A stretch of DNA of 61,040 bases. Origin: Sanguibacter keddieii (lineage in GTDB: Bacteria > Actinomycetota > Actinomycetes > Actinomycetales > Actinomycetaceae). A program made the position numbers and the translations under genes. Position 1 is the first letter of the stretch; each line of letters opens with the position of its first letter. The notes beneath the pieces were generated by a model. That model saw only the letters and a list, made by a program, of their open reading frames with translations. It was not told the origin of the DNA and made no database searches. This document shows, piece by piece, positions 51,933 through 60,843 of the stretch. Location of the stretch: NCBI RefSeq assembly GCF_001064145.1, contig NZ_JVOJ01000058.1, forward strand, positions 9,961 to 71,000, in the 5' to 3' direction.

Positions 51933-52622
51933 ATGATTCGTTTTGAAGATGTCACCATGGTGTACACGCCAGGTGCCCAGCCCGCGCTGGACCACGTCTC
52001 GCTGGAGGTGGAACGCGAAGAATTCGTGTTCCTCGTCGGCAAGTCGGGTTCCGGCAAGTCCACGTTCCTGCAGCTCGTCATGCGCGAAATGAAAGCGACC
52101 AGCGGCAAGGTGTGGGTGCTCGGCAAGGACGTGTCCAAGCTGTCCACGTGGGCGGTTCCGAAGCTGCGCCGCCAGATCGGCACGGTCTTCCAGGACTTCC
52201 GACTGCTGCCCTCTAAGACCGTGTACGAGAACGTCGCCCTGGCCATGCAGGTCATCGGCAAGCCTCGCCACGCGATCGAGACGGCCGTCCTGGACGCCCT
52301 CGAGCTGGTGGGCCTGTCCGGCAAGGAATCGCGCCTGCCGCACGAGCTGTCCGGCGGTGAGGAGCAGCGTGTCGCTATCGCGCGCGCCATGGTGAACCGT
52401 CCCGAGCTGCTGCTCGCGGATGAGCCCACCGGCAATCTTGACCCGGAGACGTCGCTGGGCATCATGCGTCTCCTTGACCGAATTAACCGCACGGGTACGA
52501 CCGTCGTCATGGCTACCCACGACGCGGACATCGTGAACCAGATGCGTAAGCGCGTCATCGAGCTCGCCAACGGCGACGTCGTGCGCGACCAGAACCGCGG
52601 CGTCTACGGGGCCGGGAGGTAA
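51933..52622 (+). CDS. ftsE: Cell division ATP-binding protein FtsE
   Basis: This 229-residue ABC ATPase works with FtsX at the septum to control a peptidoglycan hydrolase. It shows Walker [10 protein letters not shown] (near residue 36), the Q-loop VFQDFRLLP, the signature [14 protein letters not shown] and Walker [15 protein letters not shown]. ftsX follows 5 bp later. Confidence 0.96.
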   Translation: MIRFEDVTMVYTPGAQPALDHVSLEVEREEFVFLVGKSGSGKSTFLQLVMREMKATSGKVWVLGKDVSKLSTWAVPKLRRQIGTVFQDFRLLPSKTVYENVALAMQVIGKPRHAIETAVLDALELVGLSGKESRLPHELSGGEEQRVAIARAMVNRPELLLADEPTGNLDPETSLGIMRLLDRINRTGTTVVMATHDADIVNQMRKRVIELANGDVVRDQNRGVYGAGR

Positions 52623-52627
52623 GACCA

Positions 52628-53542
52628 GTGAAGCTTCGTTTTATTCTGTCCGAGGTCGGCAAAGGCCTGTCGCGTAATCGCGCGATGAGCGTCGCCGTCA
52701 TCCTCGTGACCTTCGTGTCCCTCCTCTTCGTGGGCATCGCGGGCCTGACCCAGATGCAGGTGTCCAAGATGAAGTCGGAGTGGTACGACAAGATCGAGGT
52801 CACGATCTACATGTGCGCCATCAACGACGCGGCCGCGAACTGCAACGCGACCGAGGCGAGCGACGCGCAGATCGACGCGGTGCGGCAGAAACTTGCGTCG
52901 GCCGAGATGACCCCGTACGTGGCTCACGTGTACGAGGAGACGAAGGAAGATGCGTACGAGAACTTCCAGCGTCTCAACGGCAACAACGCCCTGACCCAGT
53001 GGACCACGCCGGACATGCTCCAATTCGCGTTCCGTATCAAGCTGGTCAACCCCGAGCAGTACTCGGTGGTCAAGGAGGAGTTCTCCGGGACCGCGGGCGT
53101 GTCCGAGGTGCGCGATCAGCGTGAGGTCGTCGAGCCCCTGTTCCGCGTGCTGGGTGCCGCCCGCACGGCGGCCCTGGGCCTTGGCGCGATCATGGTCGTT
53201 GCCGCGATCCTGCTGATCTCGACGACGATTCGCCTGAGCGCGATGAGCCGTGAGCAGGAAACGCAGATCATGCGTTACGTGGGTGCCTCGAACCTGTTCA
53301 TTCAGGCCCCGTTCATGATCGAGGGTGCGCTCGCCGCGCTGGTGGGTGCCGCCTTCGCGATCGGCACTCTGTTCGCGGGCGTGCACTTTATCGTCCAGGG
53401 GTGGATGGCCCCCGCATTTAAGTGGACGAACTTTATTGGCATGGGCGAGGTCGCGATCATGACGCCGATCCTCGTCCTGGCGGCGGTGGCGCTGGCGGTT
53501 ATTGCCTCGGCGTTCTCGCTCGCGAAGTACACGAAGGCGTGA
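52628..53542 (+). CDS. ftsX: Cell division membrane protein FtsX
   Basis: This 304-residue protein has four transmembrane helices, one near residues 20-42 and three after residue 175, with a large extracellular loop between the first two, the usual FtsX plan. The loop region (MCAINDAAANCNATE) has two cysteines that may pair. The loop normally contacts a secreted wall hydrolase, here probably the product of the next gene. Confidence 0.95.
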   Translation: MKLRFILSEVGKGLSRNRAMSVAVILVTFVSLLFVGIAGLTQMQVSKMKSEWYDKIEVTIYMCAINDAAANCNATEASDAQIDAVRQKLASAEMTPYVAHVYEETKEDAYENFQRLNGNNALTQWTTPDMLQFAFRIKLVNPEQYSVVKEEFSGTAGVSEVRDQREVVEPLFRVLGAARTAALGLGAIMVVAAILLISTTIRLSAMSREQETQIMRYVGASNLFIQAPFMIEGALAALVGAAFAIGTLFAGVHFIVQGWMAPAFKWTNFIGMGEVAIMTPILVLAAVALAVIASAFSLAKYTKA

Positions 53543-53547
53543 GTCTC

Positions 53548-54822
53548 ATGTTCCCCTCCTCGCATCGTCCAGGTCGTCGCGCACTGCGCGCCGGTGCGCT
53601 GGCTCTCGCAATCGCCTCGTTTGCGGCGATGAGCCAGGCCATGCCCGCGCGCGCGGACGATGAGCGCGACGCCGCCGCGAACGCGGCCGCCGAGGCTGAG
53701 GCGACGGTCAACGCCCTGCAGTCACAGCTGGAGGGTATCGACGCGTCGCTCGCCCAGGTGTTCATCGACCTGCAGTCGCTCAACGGGCAGATTCCGGTGG
53801 CCCAGGCCGCCTACGAGGCCGCGACCGCGACCTACGACCAGAAGTCCCGCGAACACGCGACGATCATGGGTGAGCTGAGCGCCGCTCAGGGCGAGCAGAG
53901 CCGCATCGGTCAGTCGCTCAGCCAGGCGACCACGCAGGCCGACGACGCGCAGCGAGCGATCGCCGACCTCGTGCGTCGTAAGTACCGCGAGGGCAACGTC
54001 GACCCGGTCGCCGTCGCCTTGACTGCGGGCGGCACGGAGTCGATCACCGATCGTGCGGCGGCCGCCGATATGGCGCTGCGGACGGAGAGCCAGACGATGA
54101 CGGCGGCGCTGGACGTGTCCTCGTCCCAGCGCACCCAGGCCACGCGCCAGGACGCCATCACGGAGCGTATCGCCGACCTCGAGGCGAAGGCTGCGCAGGC
54201 CGAGGCCGAGGCCGAGGCTGCGAAGAGTGAGGCTGATACCAAGCTCACCGAACTCAACAACCTGAAGACGCAGGCGCAGGCGAAGCAGGCTGAGTGGGAT
54301 GCCCAGAAGGGCCAGGTTCAGGCCTCGCTCGACCAGGCGGAAGCGGACTATCAGGCGCGCAGCTCCGAGCTGGCAGCCATCGACGCAGCCAACCAAGCGT
54401 CGGGTGCCTCCTACGTGTCTGCTTCGGGCTTCCGTAGCCCGCTCGACATTCCGATCGTCGTGACGAGTCCGTTTGGCATGCGTTACCACCCGGTGCTGGG
54501 CGTCATGAAGGGCCACTCGGGTACCGACATGGCTGCCGATTGTGGCACGATCATCCGTGCCGTGGCCTCGGGCTATGTCAATGCGGTGTCTTCGGACTAC
54601 TCTGCGGGCAACTATGTGGATATCAACCACGGCCTCGTCGGCGGTAACTCCGTCATTACCGAGTACCTGCACATGCAGGCCCAGTACGTGTCTCCGGGTC
54701 AGTACGTGAACGCGGGCGACGCGCTGGGCGAGGTTGGCTCGACCGGCTACGCGACCGGCTGCCACCTGCATTTTGGTGTTCTTCAGAACGGAAGTTATGT
54801 TGAACCGATGGATTATTTGTAA
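53548..54822 (+). CDS. Secreted M23 peptidase with coiled coil (FtsEX-associated)
   Basis: This 424-residue protein has a signal peptide (cleavage near MPARA, residue 35), a long Ala/Glu/Gln-rich coiled coil (about residues 40-290) and a C-terminal LytM/M23 domain. The zinc ligands are all present: GHSGTDMAAD and CHLHFGV, plus the EYLHMQ region. This makes it an active endopeptidase, unlike EnvC. Its position five bases after ftsX and the coiled coil suggest direct control by FtsEX. The ATG at 53548 is chosen because an upstream in-frame ATG lies inside ftsX. Confidence 0.92.
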   Translation: MFPSSHRPGRRALRAGALALAIASFAAMSQAMPARADDERDAAANAAAEAEATVNALQSQLEGIDASLAQVFIDLQSLNGQIPVAQAAYEAATATYDQKSREHATIMGELSAAQGEQSRIGQSLSQATTQADDAQRAIADLVRRKYREGNVDPVAVALTAGGTESITDRAAAADMALRTESQTMTAALDVSSSQRTQATRQDAITERIADLEAKAAQAEAEAEAAKSEADTKLTELNNLKTQAQAKQAEWDAQKGQVQASLDQAEADYQARSSELAAIDAANQASGASYVSASGFRSPLDIPIVVTSPFGMRYHPVLGVMKGHSGTDMAADCGTIIRAVASGYVNAVSSDYSAGNYVDINHGLVGGNSVITEYLHMQAQYVSPGQYVNAGDALGEVGSTGYATGCHLHFGVLQNGSYVEPMDYL

Positions 54823-54836
54823 TCCGCGTTAGGATT

Positions 54837-54869
54837 GACCCCCGTAGCGATTTCGCTGCGGGGGTCTTT
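54837..54869 (+). terminator. Strong intrinsic terminator after the M23 peptidase gene
   Basis: A 14-bp stem (54837-54850 with 54853-54866, one G-U pair) with a 2-nt loop is followed by TTTC. It ends the ftsEX operon before smpB. Confidence 0.88.
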
Positions 54870-54907
54870 CCGCATGAGTGCGGACAACGAGTCTGGAAGG
54901 AGGCAGC

Positions 54908-55435
54908 ATGCCCAAGGAATGGAAGAAGCCCAAGCCCACGGAGGGGCAGCGCGCCAAGGCTGCCTCCGACGCGAAGAAGACGATCGCCCGTAACAAGAAG
55001 GCACGCCATGACTACACGATCGAGGACACGTGGGAGGCCGGCCTGGCTCTCATGGGCACCGAGGTGAAGGCGCTGCGCATGGGGCGCGCGTCCCTCGTGG
55101 ACGCCTGGGTTGAGATCAACGGGGGAGAGGCGTGGCTGTACGGCGCCAACATCCCCCTGTACTCGCAGGGCTCGTGGACGAACCACGCGCCGACGCGCAA
55201 GCGCAAGCTGCTGCTGCATCGCGCGGAGATCGACCGCATGCAGGATCGCGTGGCCGCGAAGGGCTACACGATCGTGCCGCTGGAGCTGTACTTCATCGGG
55301 GGCCGCGTCAAGGTCGAGATCGCCCTGGCTAAGGGCAAGCAAGAATGGGATAAGCGTCAGGCCCTGCGTGAAAAACAGGATCAGCGCGAGGCCGAGCGTG
55401 CGATGCGACGCTACGTGAAGCAGGCCCGTCGATAG
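54908..55435 (+). CDS. smpB: SsrA-binding protein SmpB
   Basis: This 175-residue protein binds tmRNA and brings it to stalled ribosomes. It has NKKARHDYTIEDTWEAGLALMGTEVKALR, LHRAEIDRM, and a basic C-terminal tail (MRRYVKQARR) that enters the ribosome. A basic N-terminal extension of about 30 residues is present. The ATG at 54908 follows GGAAGGAGG. Its partner ssrA lies 5 kb away, after two large membrane-protein genes. Confidence 0.96.
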   Translation: MPKEWKKPKPTEGQRAKAASDAKKTIARNKKARHDYTIEDTWEAGLALMGTEVKALRMGRASLVDAWVEINGGEAWLYGANIPLYSQGSWTNHAPTRKRKLLLHRAEIDRMQDRVAAKGYTIVPLELYFIGGRVKVEIALAKGKQEWDKRQALREKQDQREAERAMRRYVKQARR

Positions 55436-55453
55436 GGGAAAGAAGGCGACCCT

Positions 55454-58144
55454 GTGCGTGGTTCCGTCAGGATTTTTCGTCGTGATCTTTTGAGGCTGGT
55501 GCGTGTTCCGGCCGCGTGGATCGTCATTGTTGGTATGGCGTTTGTGCCCGCTCTCTATGCGTGGTTCAACATCGTTGGCTTTTGGGATCCGTATTCGCAG
55601 ACCTCCCACATCCGCGTCGCCGTCGCAAACGAGGACGAGGGCGCGACCAAGGATCAGATCGGCACCGTGAACGTCGGTGCGATGCTCGAGACTCAGCTGA
55701 AGGGTAACGATCAGCTGGGCTGGCACTTCGTGAGCGCTGACGAGGCGCGCGCCGAGGTGGAACGCGGCGACTCCTATGCGGCATTCGTGATCCCGGCGTC
55801 GTTTTCTCGCGACCTGACGGGCATCGTTGACGGCACGTATGTCAAGCCGAACATCCAGTATTACGTCAACGAGAAGAACAACGCGGTGGCCCCCAAGATC
55901 ACGGGTGCGGGCGCGACGGCTCTCGACCGCCAGATCAACTCTGCGTTCGTCTCGACGGTGGCCAAGGTGCTCTCAGAGAAGGCGTCCGAGGCCGGGGTCA
56001 GTATCGCGAACAACGCTGACCAGAAGCGTTCGGACGTGTCCGCGTCGGTGTCCGAGGCCTCGGCCAAGCTTGGTAGCGCCTCGCAGACCCTGGACGGCAT
56101 GGGGGACAAGATTGACGCGGCGAAGGCCTCGGTTGCCTCGGCGCGCACGACCCTGAGCGATCTGGACGGGGCCGTCTCGGAGCTGTCGACGTCCCTGGAC
56201 CAGGCGGACCAGCTGGTGAGTGACTCGCGCACCTCGCTGGCATCCTTCTCGAGCCAGATGGGCGGGGCTCTCGATGGCCTGTCCTCGAACGCGGCGAGCG
56301 CCCTGGCGGGCGTGTCCGCGAACGCGGGAACCCTCGACGGCGCTGTGCAGGGCGCGTCCGGGCGCGTGGGTGGCCTCCTCACCGAAGGAACGTCGATCAA
56401 CAACTCGGTGGGTGACGTGCTCGCGGAGCTGAACGCGCTAGGGATCGGGAATCTGCCCGCGGCGGGTACGGCCCTGACCGATCTGACGAATCAGAACGCG
56501 GCTCTGTCCACAGCGCTGAGCGACCTGACGACCCTTAACTCCGACCTGTCGGCCACGTCCACGTCGATTTCGGATGCGCTGACGTCAGCCTCTGACGCGT
56601 CCGCGGCCGTGTCGACCGCGGTCACGAATGCGCGCAGCGGAGTGTCCTCCCAGCTGCCCGCGATCTCTGCGGCGCTCGATGACTTCTCGAGTGCGTCCTC
56701 ATCGATGCGCGGCTCTCTGGACACGCTGCGCAGTCAGCGCAACCAGGTGTCGGGCCTGCTCGACCAGCTCGATTCCCTCCTGGACGGGGCAAAGACGGCG
56801 ACCCAGACGAGCTCGACGAATGTCGCCGCGATCAAAACTGATCTCGATTCGGTGGCCACGGACATTTCGTCGCTGTCCTCCTCGAACACGCTGCGTGACC
56901 TCGCGGATTCCCTGGGGGTCAACGCCGAATCGATCGCCTCCTTCATGGCCTCGCCGACGCAGATCGAGACGAAAGCCGTGTACCCTGTGGCCGCCTACGG
57001 CTCGGCGATGGCCCCGCTGTTCACGAACCTTGCCCTGTGGATCGGCGCGTTTTCGCTCGTCCTCCTGCTCAAGCTCGACGTGGATGAGGAGGGTATCGGC
57101 CCCACGTCCTCTGCCGCCAAGTACATGGGCCGGTGGATGCTGATCGCCTTCTTCGGGGCCATCCAGGCGCTCGTTGTGTCGATCGGCGACCTGATTATCG
57201 GCGTGCAGACGGTTACCCGACTGGGTTTCGTGGGGACGGCGATGATCATCTCGCTGGTGTTTACCTCGATCGTCTACATGCTCTCCACGTGCTTCCAGCA
57301 CATCGGCAAGGGCCTGTGCGTCATCATCATGGTCATGCAGATTCCCGGATCCGCAGGTCTCTATCCGGTCGAAGTGTTGCCTTCCTTCTTCCGTTTTCTG
57401 CACCCCGTACTCCCCTTCACATACGGGATCAACGCACTTCGTGAGATTGTCGCGGGGTTCTACGGACACGCCTACTTGGGGTGTCTGGCGGTTCTCGGAG
57501 CCGAGGCGCTGGTTGCCTTTGCGATCGGCCTCGCGCTGCGGCCCTTCCTCGTGAACCTGAACGCGATGATCACGCGCGACCTGGCGTCCTCTGGTCTTTT
57601 CCTGGCCGAGGCGACGCGTGTGCCTTCCAACCGCTATCGCCTCACCCAGATCGTTGCGGCCCTGGCCGATCACGATGGCTTCCAGCGCTCAGTGAGTGGG
57701 CGTGCCGCGCGCTTCGAGCGCCGCTACCCGAGGATTCGCCGCATCGCGATCATTCTCGGGGTCATCGTGCCGGTGGCTTTGGCCGTGCTGTCGGTCGCGA
57801 ACGTCGCGGAGGTGCCGATCATGCTGGGCGCGTGGATCGTGTGGGTTCTCCTCGTCATCATGTTCCTGATCGGCCTGCAGTATGTGCGCGAGGCTCTCGA
57901 GCGTCAGCAGCTGCTCGGCGCTATGGATGAGGGCGACGTACGCTCGCTGCTCACCCGCCGCGTGCAGGGTGCGCGATCGCGTCTCGCGCTTGGCGCGGCC
58001 GCCGTGGGCGCGTCGATCTCGTCGGCGCTCGCCTCAACCCTGGGTGAGCGCGGGGGAGAGGAGACGGACGAGGCCGACCCCGACCTCGTCGATGAAGAAG
58101 CCACGGGCGACGCGTCGGAGGCGGCGAAGGGAGAGCAACAGTGA
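55454..58144 (+). CDS. YhgE/Pip family membrane protein
   Basis: This 896-residue protein has one transmembrane segment at the N-terminus (VPAAWIVIVGMAFVPALYAWFN), an extracellular region of about 450 residues rich in Ser/Ala coiled-coil, then five or more helices of ABC-2 transporter type (from about residue 520), and a C-terminal cytoplasmic acidic tail. Family members include Lactococcus Pip, a phage receptor. Substrate and role are unknown. The GTG start has AAAGAAGG upstream. Confidence 0.85.
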   Translation: MRGSVRIFRRDLLRLVRVPAAWIVIVGMAFVPALYAWFNIVGFWDPYSQTSHIRVAVANEDEGATKDQIGTVNVGAMLETQLKGNDQLGWHFVSADEARAEVERGDSYAAFVIPASFSRDLTGIVDGTYVKPNIQYYVNEKNNAVAPKITGAGATALDRQINSAFVSTVAKVLSEKASEAGVSIANNADQKRSDVSASVSEASAKLGSASQTLDGMGDKIDAAKASVASARTTLSDLDGAVSELSTSLDQADQLVSDSRTSLASFSSQMGGALDGLSSNAASALAGVSANAGTLDGAVQGASGRVGGLLTEGTSINNSVGDVLAELNALGIGNLPAAGTALTDLTNQNAALSTALSDLTTLNSDLSATSTSISDALTSASDASAAVSTAVTNARSGVSSQLPAISAALDDFSSASSSMRGSLDTLRSQRNQVSGLLDQLDSLLDGAKTATQTSSTNVAAIKTDLDSVATDISSLSSSNTLRDLADSLGVNAESIASFMASPTQIETKAVYPVAAYGSAMAPLFTNLALWIGAFSLVLLLKLDVDEEGIGPTSSAAKYMGRWMLIAFFGAIQALVVSIGDLIIGVQTVTRLGFVGTAMIISLVFTSIVYMLSTCFQHIGKGLCVIIMVMQIPGSAGLYPVEVLPSFFRFLHPVLPFTYGINALREIVAGFYGHAYLGCLAVLGAEALVAFAIGLALRPFLVNLNAMITRDLASSGLFLAEATRVPSNRYRLTQIVAALADHDGFQRSVSGRAARFERRYPRIRRIAIILGVIVPVALAVLSVANVAEVPIMLGAWIVWVLLVIMFLIGLQYVREALERQQLLGAMDEGDVRSLLTRRVQGARSRLALGAAAVGASISSALASTLGERGGEETDEADPDLVDEEATGDASEAAKGEQQ

Positions 58145-60345
58145 GGACCATCTGGGCTATCTACCGCGCCGACCTGCGCCGCGCGCATCGCTCCCTGATC
58201 GCGAGCGTCATCGTCTTCGGCCTGGTCGTCATCCCGTCCCTGTTCACGTGGTTCAACGTGGCTGCGTCGTGGGATCCCTTCGGGAACACGAAGAGCCTGC
58301 GTATCGCGATCGCGAACACGGACGCGGGCTACAAGTCGGACCTGGTGCCGCTGCGTATCAACATCGGCGATTCCGTGGTGTCCGCGCTGCGTAAGAATGA
58401 CACCTTCGACTGGGTCATTGCGTCCGAGAATGCGGCCGTCGAGGGGACGCGCTCGGGCGAGTATTACGCGGCCATCGTCATTCCGTCGGACTTTTCACAA
58501 GAGATGCTCACGTTCTTTGACGGGGGAGCCTCCTCTGCGCCGATGACCTACTACGTCAACGAGAAGAAGAACGGTATTTCGCCGAAGATCGCCGGGCAGG
58601 GTGCCGAGACCGTGAGCGCCCAGGTGAACCAGATCTTCGTTCAGACTCTGTCCGAGGTCGCCCTCGACACGGCGACGTCGGTGGGGGACGCGCTGTCCGC
58701 CCCGACCGCGGTCAACACGGTGACGGCCCTCGATAACCGCGTGCAGAGTGTCGCGTCGCGTCTGCGGACGGCGGCGGACAGTGCGGACGCCTACGCGTCG
58801 CTCGTGGGCTCGTCGGTGACGCTCATCGACTCGACGGCCACGCTCGTGGACGGGCTGGGCAGCGCGAAGGGTTCTGCACAGTCCGCGGTCTCGAGCGCTC
58901 AGGCCGGGGCGGGCGGACTCGGATCCGCTGCGTCGGCGGCGGTCTCCTCGGTGTCCGACGCGATCTCCTCCTCCCAGTCCTCGCTGTCCTCCCTGTCAAC
59001 GGCCGTTGACAACGTGTATGCGAACGGATCCACGAGCGCGTCGGACGCGGCCTCGACGCTGCGTTCGCAGGCCTCCGTGCTGGACACGCAGGCGACGAGC
59101 TTCGCGTCGATCAAGTCGACGCTCGAGGGGTTGCCGGGGTCGCCCGTCTCCCAGTCCTCACTGGACCGCCTGCAGGCGGCCTCCGACCGGCTGACCGAGG
59201 TTGCGAATGGGCTGCGCGCCGCCGCGTCCGAGCTGGACTCCAAGGTCGCGAATGCCGAAGCTGGGCACGCGACGGTGAACGGCTTGATCGCCCAGGCGCG
59301 CTCAGCGGTTGATGGGCTGTCCTCCGACTACGAGAACAACCTGCGTCCTCAGCTTGAATCGCTGGCCGCCACCCTGGCCTCGGCCCAGTCGTCCCTGAGC
59401 GCCGCCCGCACGTCACTGCAGGGGGCGACGTCCACTGCCTCGGGCGGCAGTGGGAGCGCGCGCGAGGGGCTGACCCAGCTGCGCGACAACCTGACCGGCG
59501 CTGCGACGAGCCTGCGCGAGGCCGCGGGTAAGCTGGACTCCTTGCACTCTTCGATCAATGAGGCGCTGAACGGTGGAGACCTGACGACGCTCGGGACGAT
59601 CATCGGCAACAATCCCGAGGCCCTGGCTGCGGCCATCGCGGCCCCCGTCGGCGTGGAGAAGACTCCCGTTTACCCGGTGGAGAACTTCGGCTCCCAAATG
59701 GCGCCCTTGTACTCAATCCTGGCTCTGTGGGTCGGCTCTATCCTCATGGGTGTGTCCTTGCGCTCGGACGTGACAGACTCCAGCGTCGCCGATGGCCTCC
59801 CGGAGAACGATCCGCTGCGTGCCACCCTGACGGCGAAGCCCGTCGGTCTGGCGGCCGGATACCTGGGGCGCTACCTGATTTTTGGGACGATCGCGCTCGC
59901 CCAGGCGACCCTGGTGGGGCTGGGTGATCTGTACTTCCTGAAGGTTCAGCACGCTCACCCGCTGCACTTCATGGGTACGCTCTGGCTGACGGCCATCGTG
60001 TTCTCCTTCCTTCTGTACACGCTTATCGCGACGTTCGGAAACGCGGGCAAGGCCCTGGGCGTGCTGCTCCTGGTCCTGCAGATTTCGGGCGCCGGGGGAT
60101 CGTTCCCGCTGGCGATCCTGCCCTCCTTCTTCTCCTCCGTTTCTCCGTTCCTACCGGCCACGCACGCGATCACGGCTCTGCGAGCGTCGATCGCCGGGTA
60201 CGCGGGGCACGAGTACGCGGACGCCATGTGGTTCCTCGCTTCCTTCATCCTGTTCGCCGCGTTCCTGGGGCTGGCGCTGCGCCCGCTGCTGGTGCGTAAG
60301 AACCGCCGCATGGTGGAAAAGCTGGAGGCGACGAAGCTGCTCTGA
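58141..60345 (+). CDS. YhgE/Pip family membrane protein
   Basis: This 734-residue paralogue of the preceding protein has the same plan: N-terminal helix (ASVIVFGLVVIPSLFTWFNV), a shared YYVNEKKNGISPKIAGQGAE region, a long Ser/Ala-rich extracellular coiled coil and a C-terminal membrane domain. The GTG overlaps the stop of the first gene (GTGA), so the two proteins are probably made in equal amounts and may form a heteromer. It ends 100 bp before tmRNA. Confidence 0.85.
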   Translation: MRTIWAIYRADLRRAHRSLIASVIVFGLVVIPSLFTWFNVAASWDPFGNTKSLRIAIANTDAGYKSDLVPLRINIGDSVVSALRKNDTFDWVIASENAAVEGTRSGEYYAAIVIPSDFSQEMLTFFDGGASSAPMTYYVNEKKNGISPKIAGQGAETVSAQVNQIFVQTLSEVALDTATSVGDALSAPTAVNTVTALDNRVQSVASRLRTAADSADAYASLVGSSVTLIDSTATLVDGLGSAKGSAQSAVSSAQAGAGGLGSAASAAVSSVSDAISSSQSSLSSLSTAVDNVYANGSTSASDAASTLRSQASVLDTQATSFASIKSTLEGLPGSPVSQSSLDRLQAASDRLTEVANGLRAAASELDSKVANAEAGHATVNGLIAQARSAVDGLSSDYENNLRPQLESLAATLASAQSSLSAARTSLQGATSTASGGSGSAREGLTQLRDNLTGAATSLREAAGKLDSLHSSINEALNGGDLTTLGTIIGNNPEALAAAIAAPVGVEKTPVYPVENFGSQMAPLYSILALWVGSILMGVSLRSDVTDSSVADGLPENDPLRATLTAKPVGLAAGYLGRYLIFGTIALAQATLVGLGDLYFLKVQHAHPLHFMGTLWLTAIVFSFLLYTLIATFGNAGKALGVLLLVLQISGAGGSFPLAILPSFFSSVSPFLPATHAITALRASIAGYAGHEYADAMWFLASFILFAAFLGLALRPLLVRKNRRMVEKLEATKLL

Positions 60346-60360
60346 TGCGTCGGTTTTCCC

Positions 60361-60389
60361 TTGACGGGCGTGGGCTGCGGGCGTAAACT
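60361..60389 (+). promoter_or_regulatory. ssrA: Promoter of tmRNA
   Basis: TTGACG (60361-60366) and TAAACT (60384-60389) are separated by an ideal 17 bp. Transcription would start near 60396, giving a precursor about 50 nt longer than mature tmRNA at the 5' end. Confidence 0.85.
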
Positions 60390-60444
60390 GATGTGTCCGA
60401 CGGTCTGCGGTAACGCTGGGCGTCGGGGAGGTGAAAACTCAAGA

Positions 60445-60822
60445 GGGGATGATCGGTTTCGACAGTGGTCGTCGATCGAAGTGAAGCGAGCCGAGGATGT
60501 GCGCTCAACTCGTTAACGATGCGTGCAAACCAATAGGTGCCGAACAGAATCGCACCGACTACGTTCTCGCTGCCTGATATCGCAGCCTGAACCTTTAGTC
60601 CGTCAGCCCGGGAGTTGCTTCCGGCCCGGTGTCTGGCGTCGTCTAGGGAGCCACTGGGAGTCGCCCATGTTGGTGGGGTGCCTCCGACACTTAATCAACT
60701 GAGCCTATCTGGCGGTGTGTCTACGCAATGCTGGGGGCTGAGAAATAAAACCGTAGACTGCGCTCGGAGAAGAATTCGGGGCCGGCCATTGGACGGGGGT
60801 TCGATTCCCCCCATCTCCACCA
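60445..60822 (+). ncRNA. ssrA: Transfer-messenger RNA
   Basis: The 5' end GGGGATG and 3' CATCTCC form the acceptor stem (one G-U pair), and CCA is encoded at the 3' end. The GGTTTCGACAG motif follows the 5' end and the GGTTCGATTCC T-arm lies near 60800. The reading frame resumes at GCC (60539) and encodes AEQNRTDYVLAA, ending in TGA at 60575-60577. The VLAA end is the usual degradation signal. The molecule rescues stalled ribosomes together with SmpB. Confidence 0.96.
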
Positions 60823-60843
60823 TCCCGCCCCGGGCTTCCGTTG

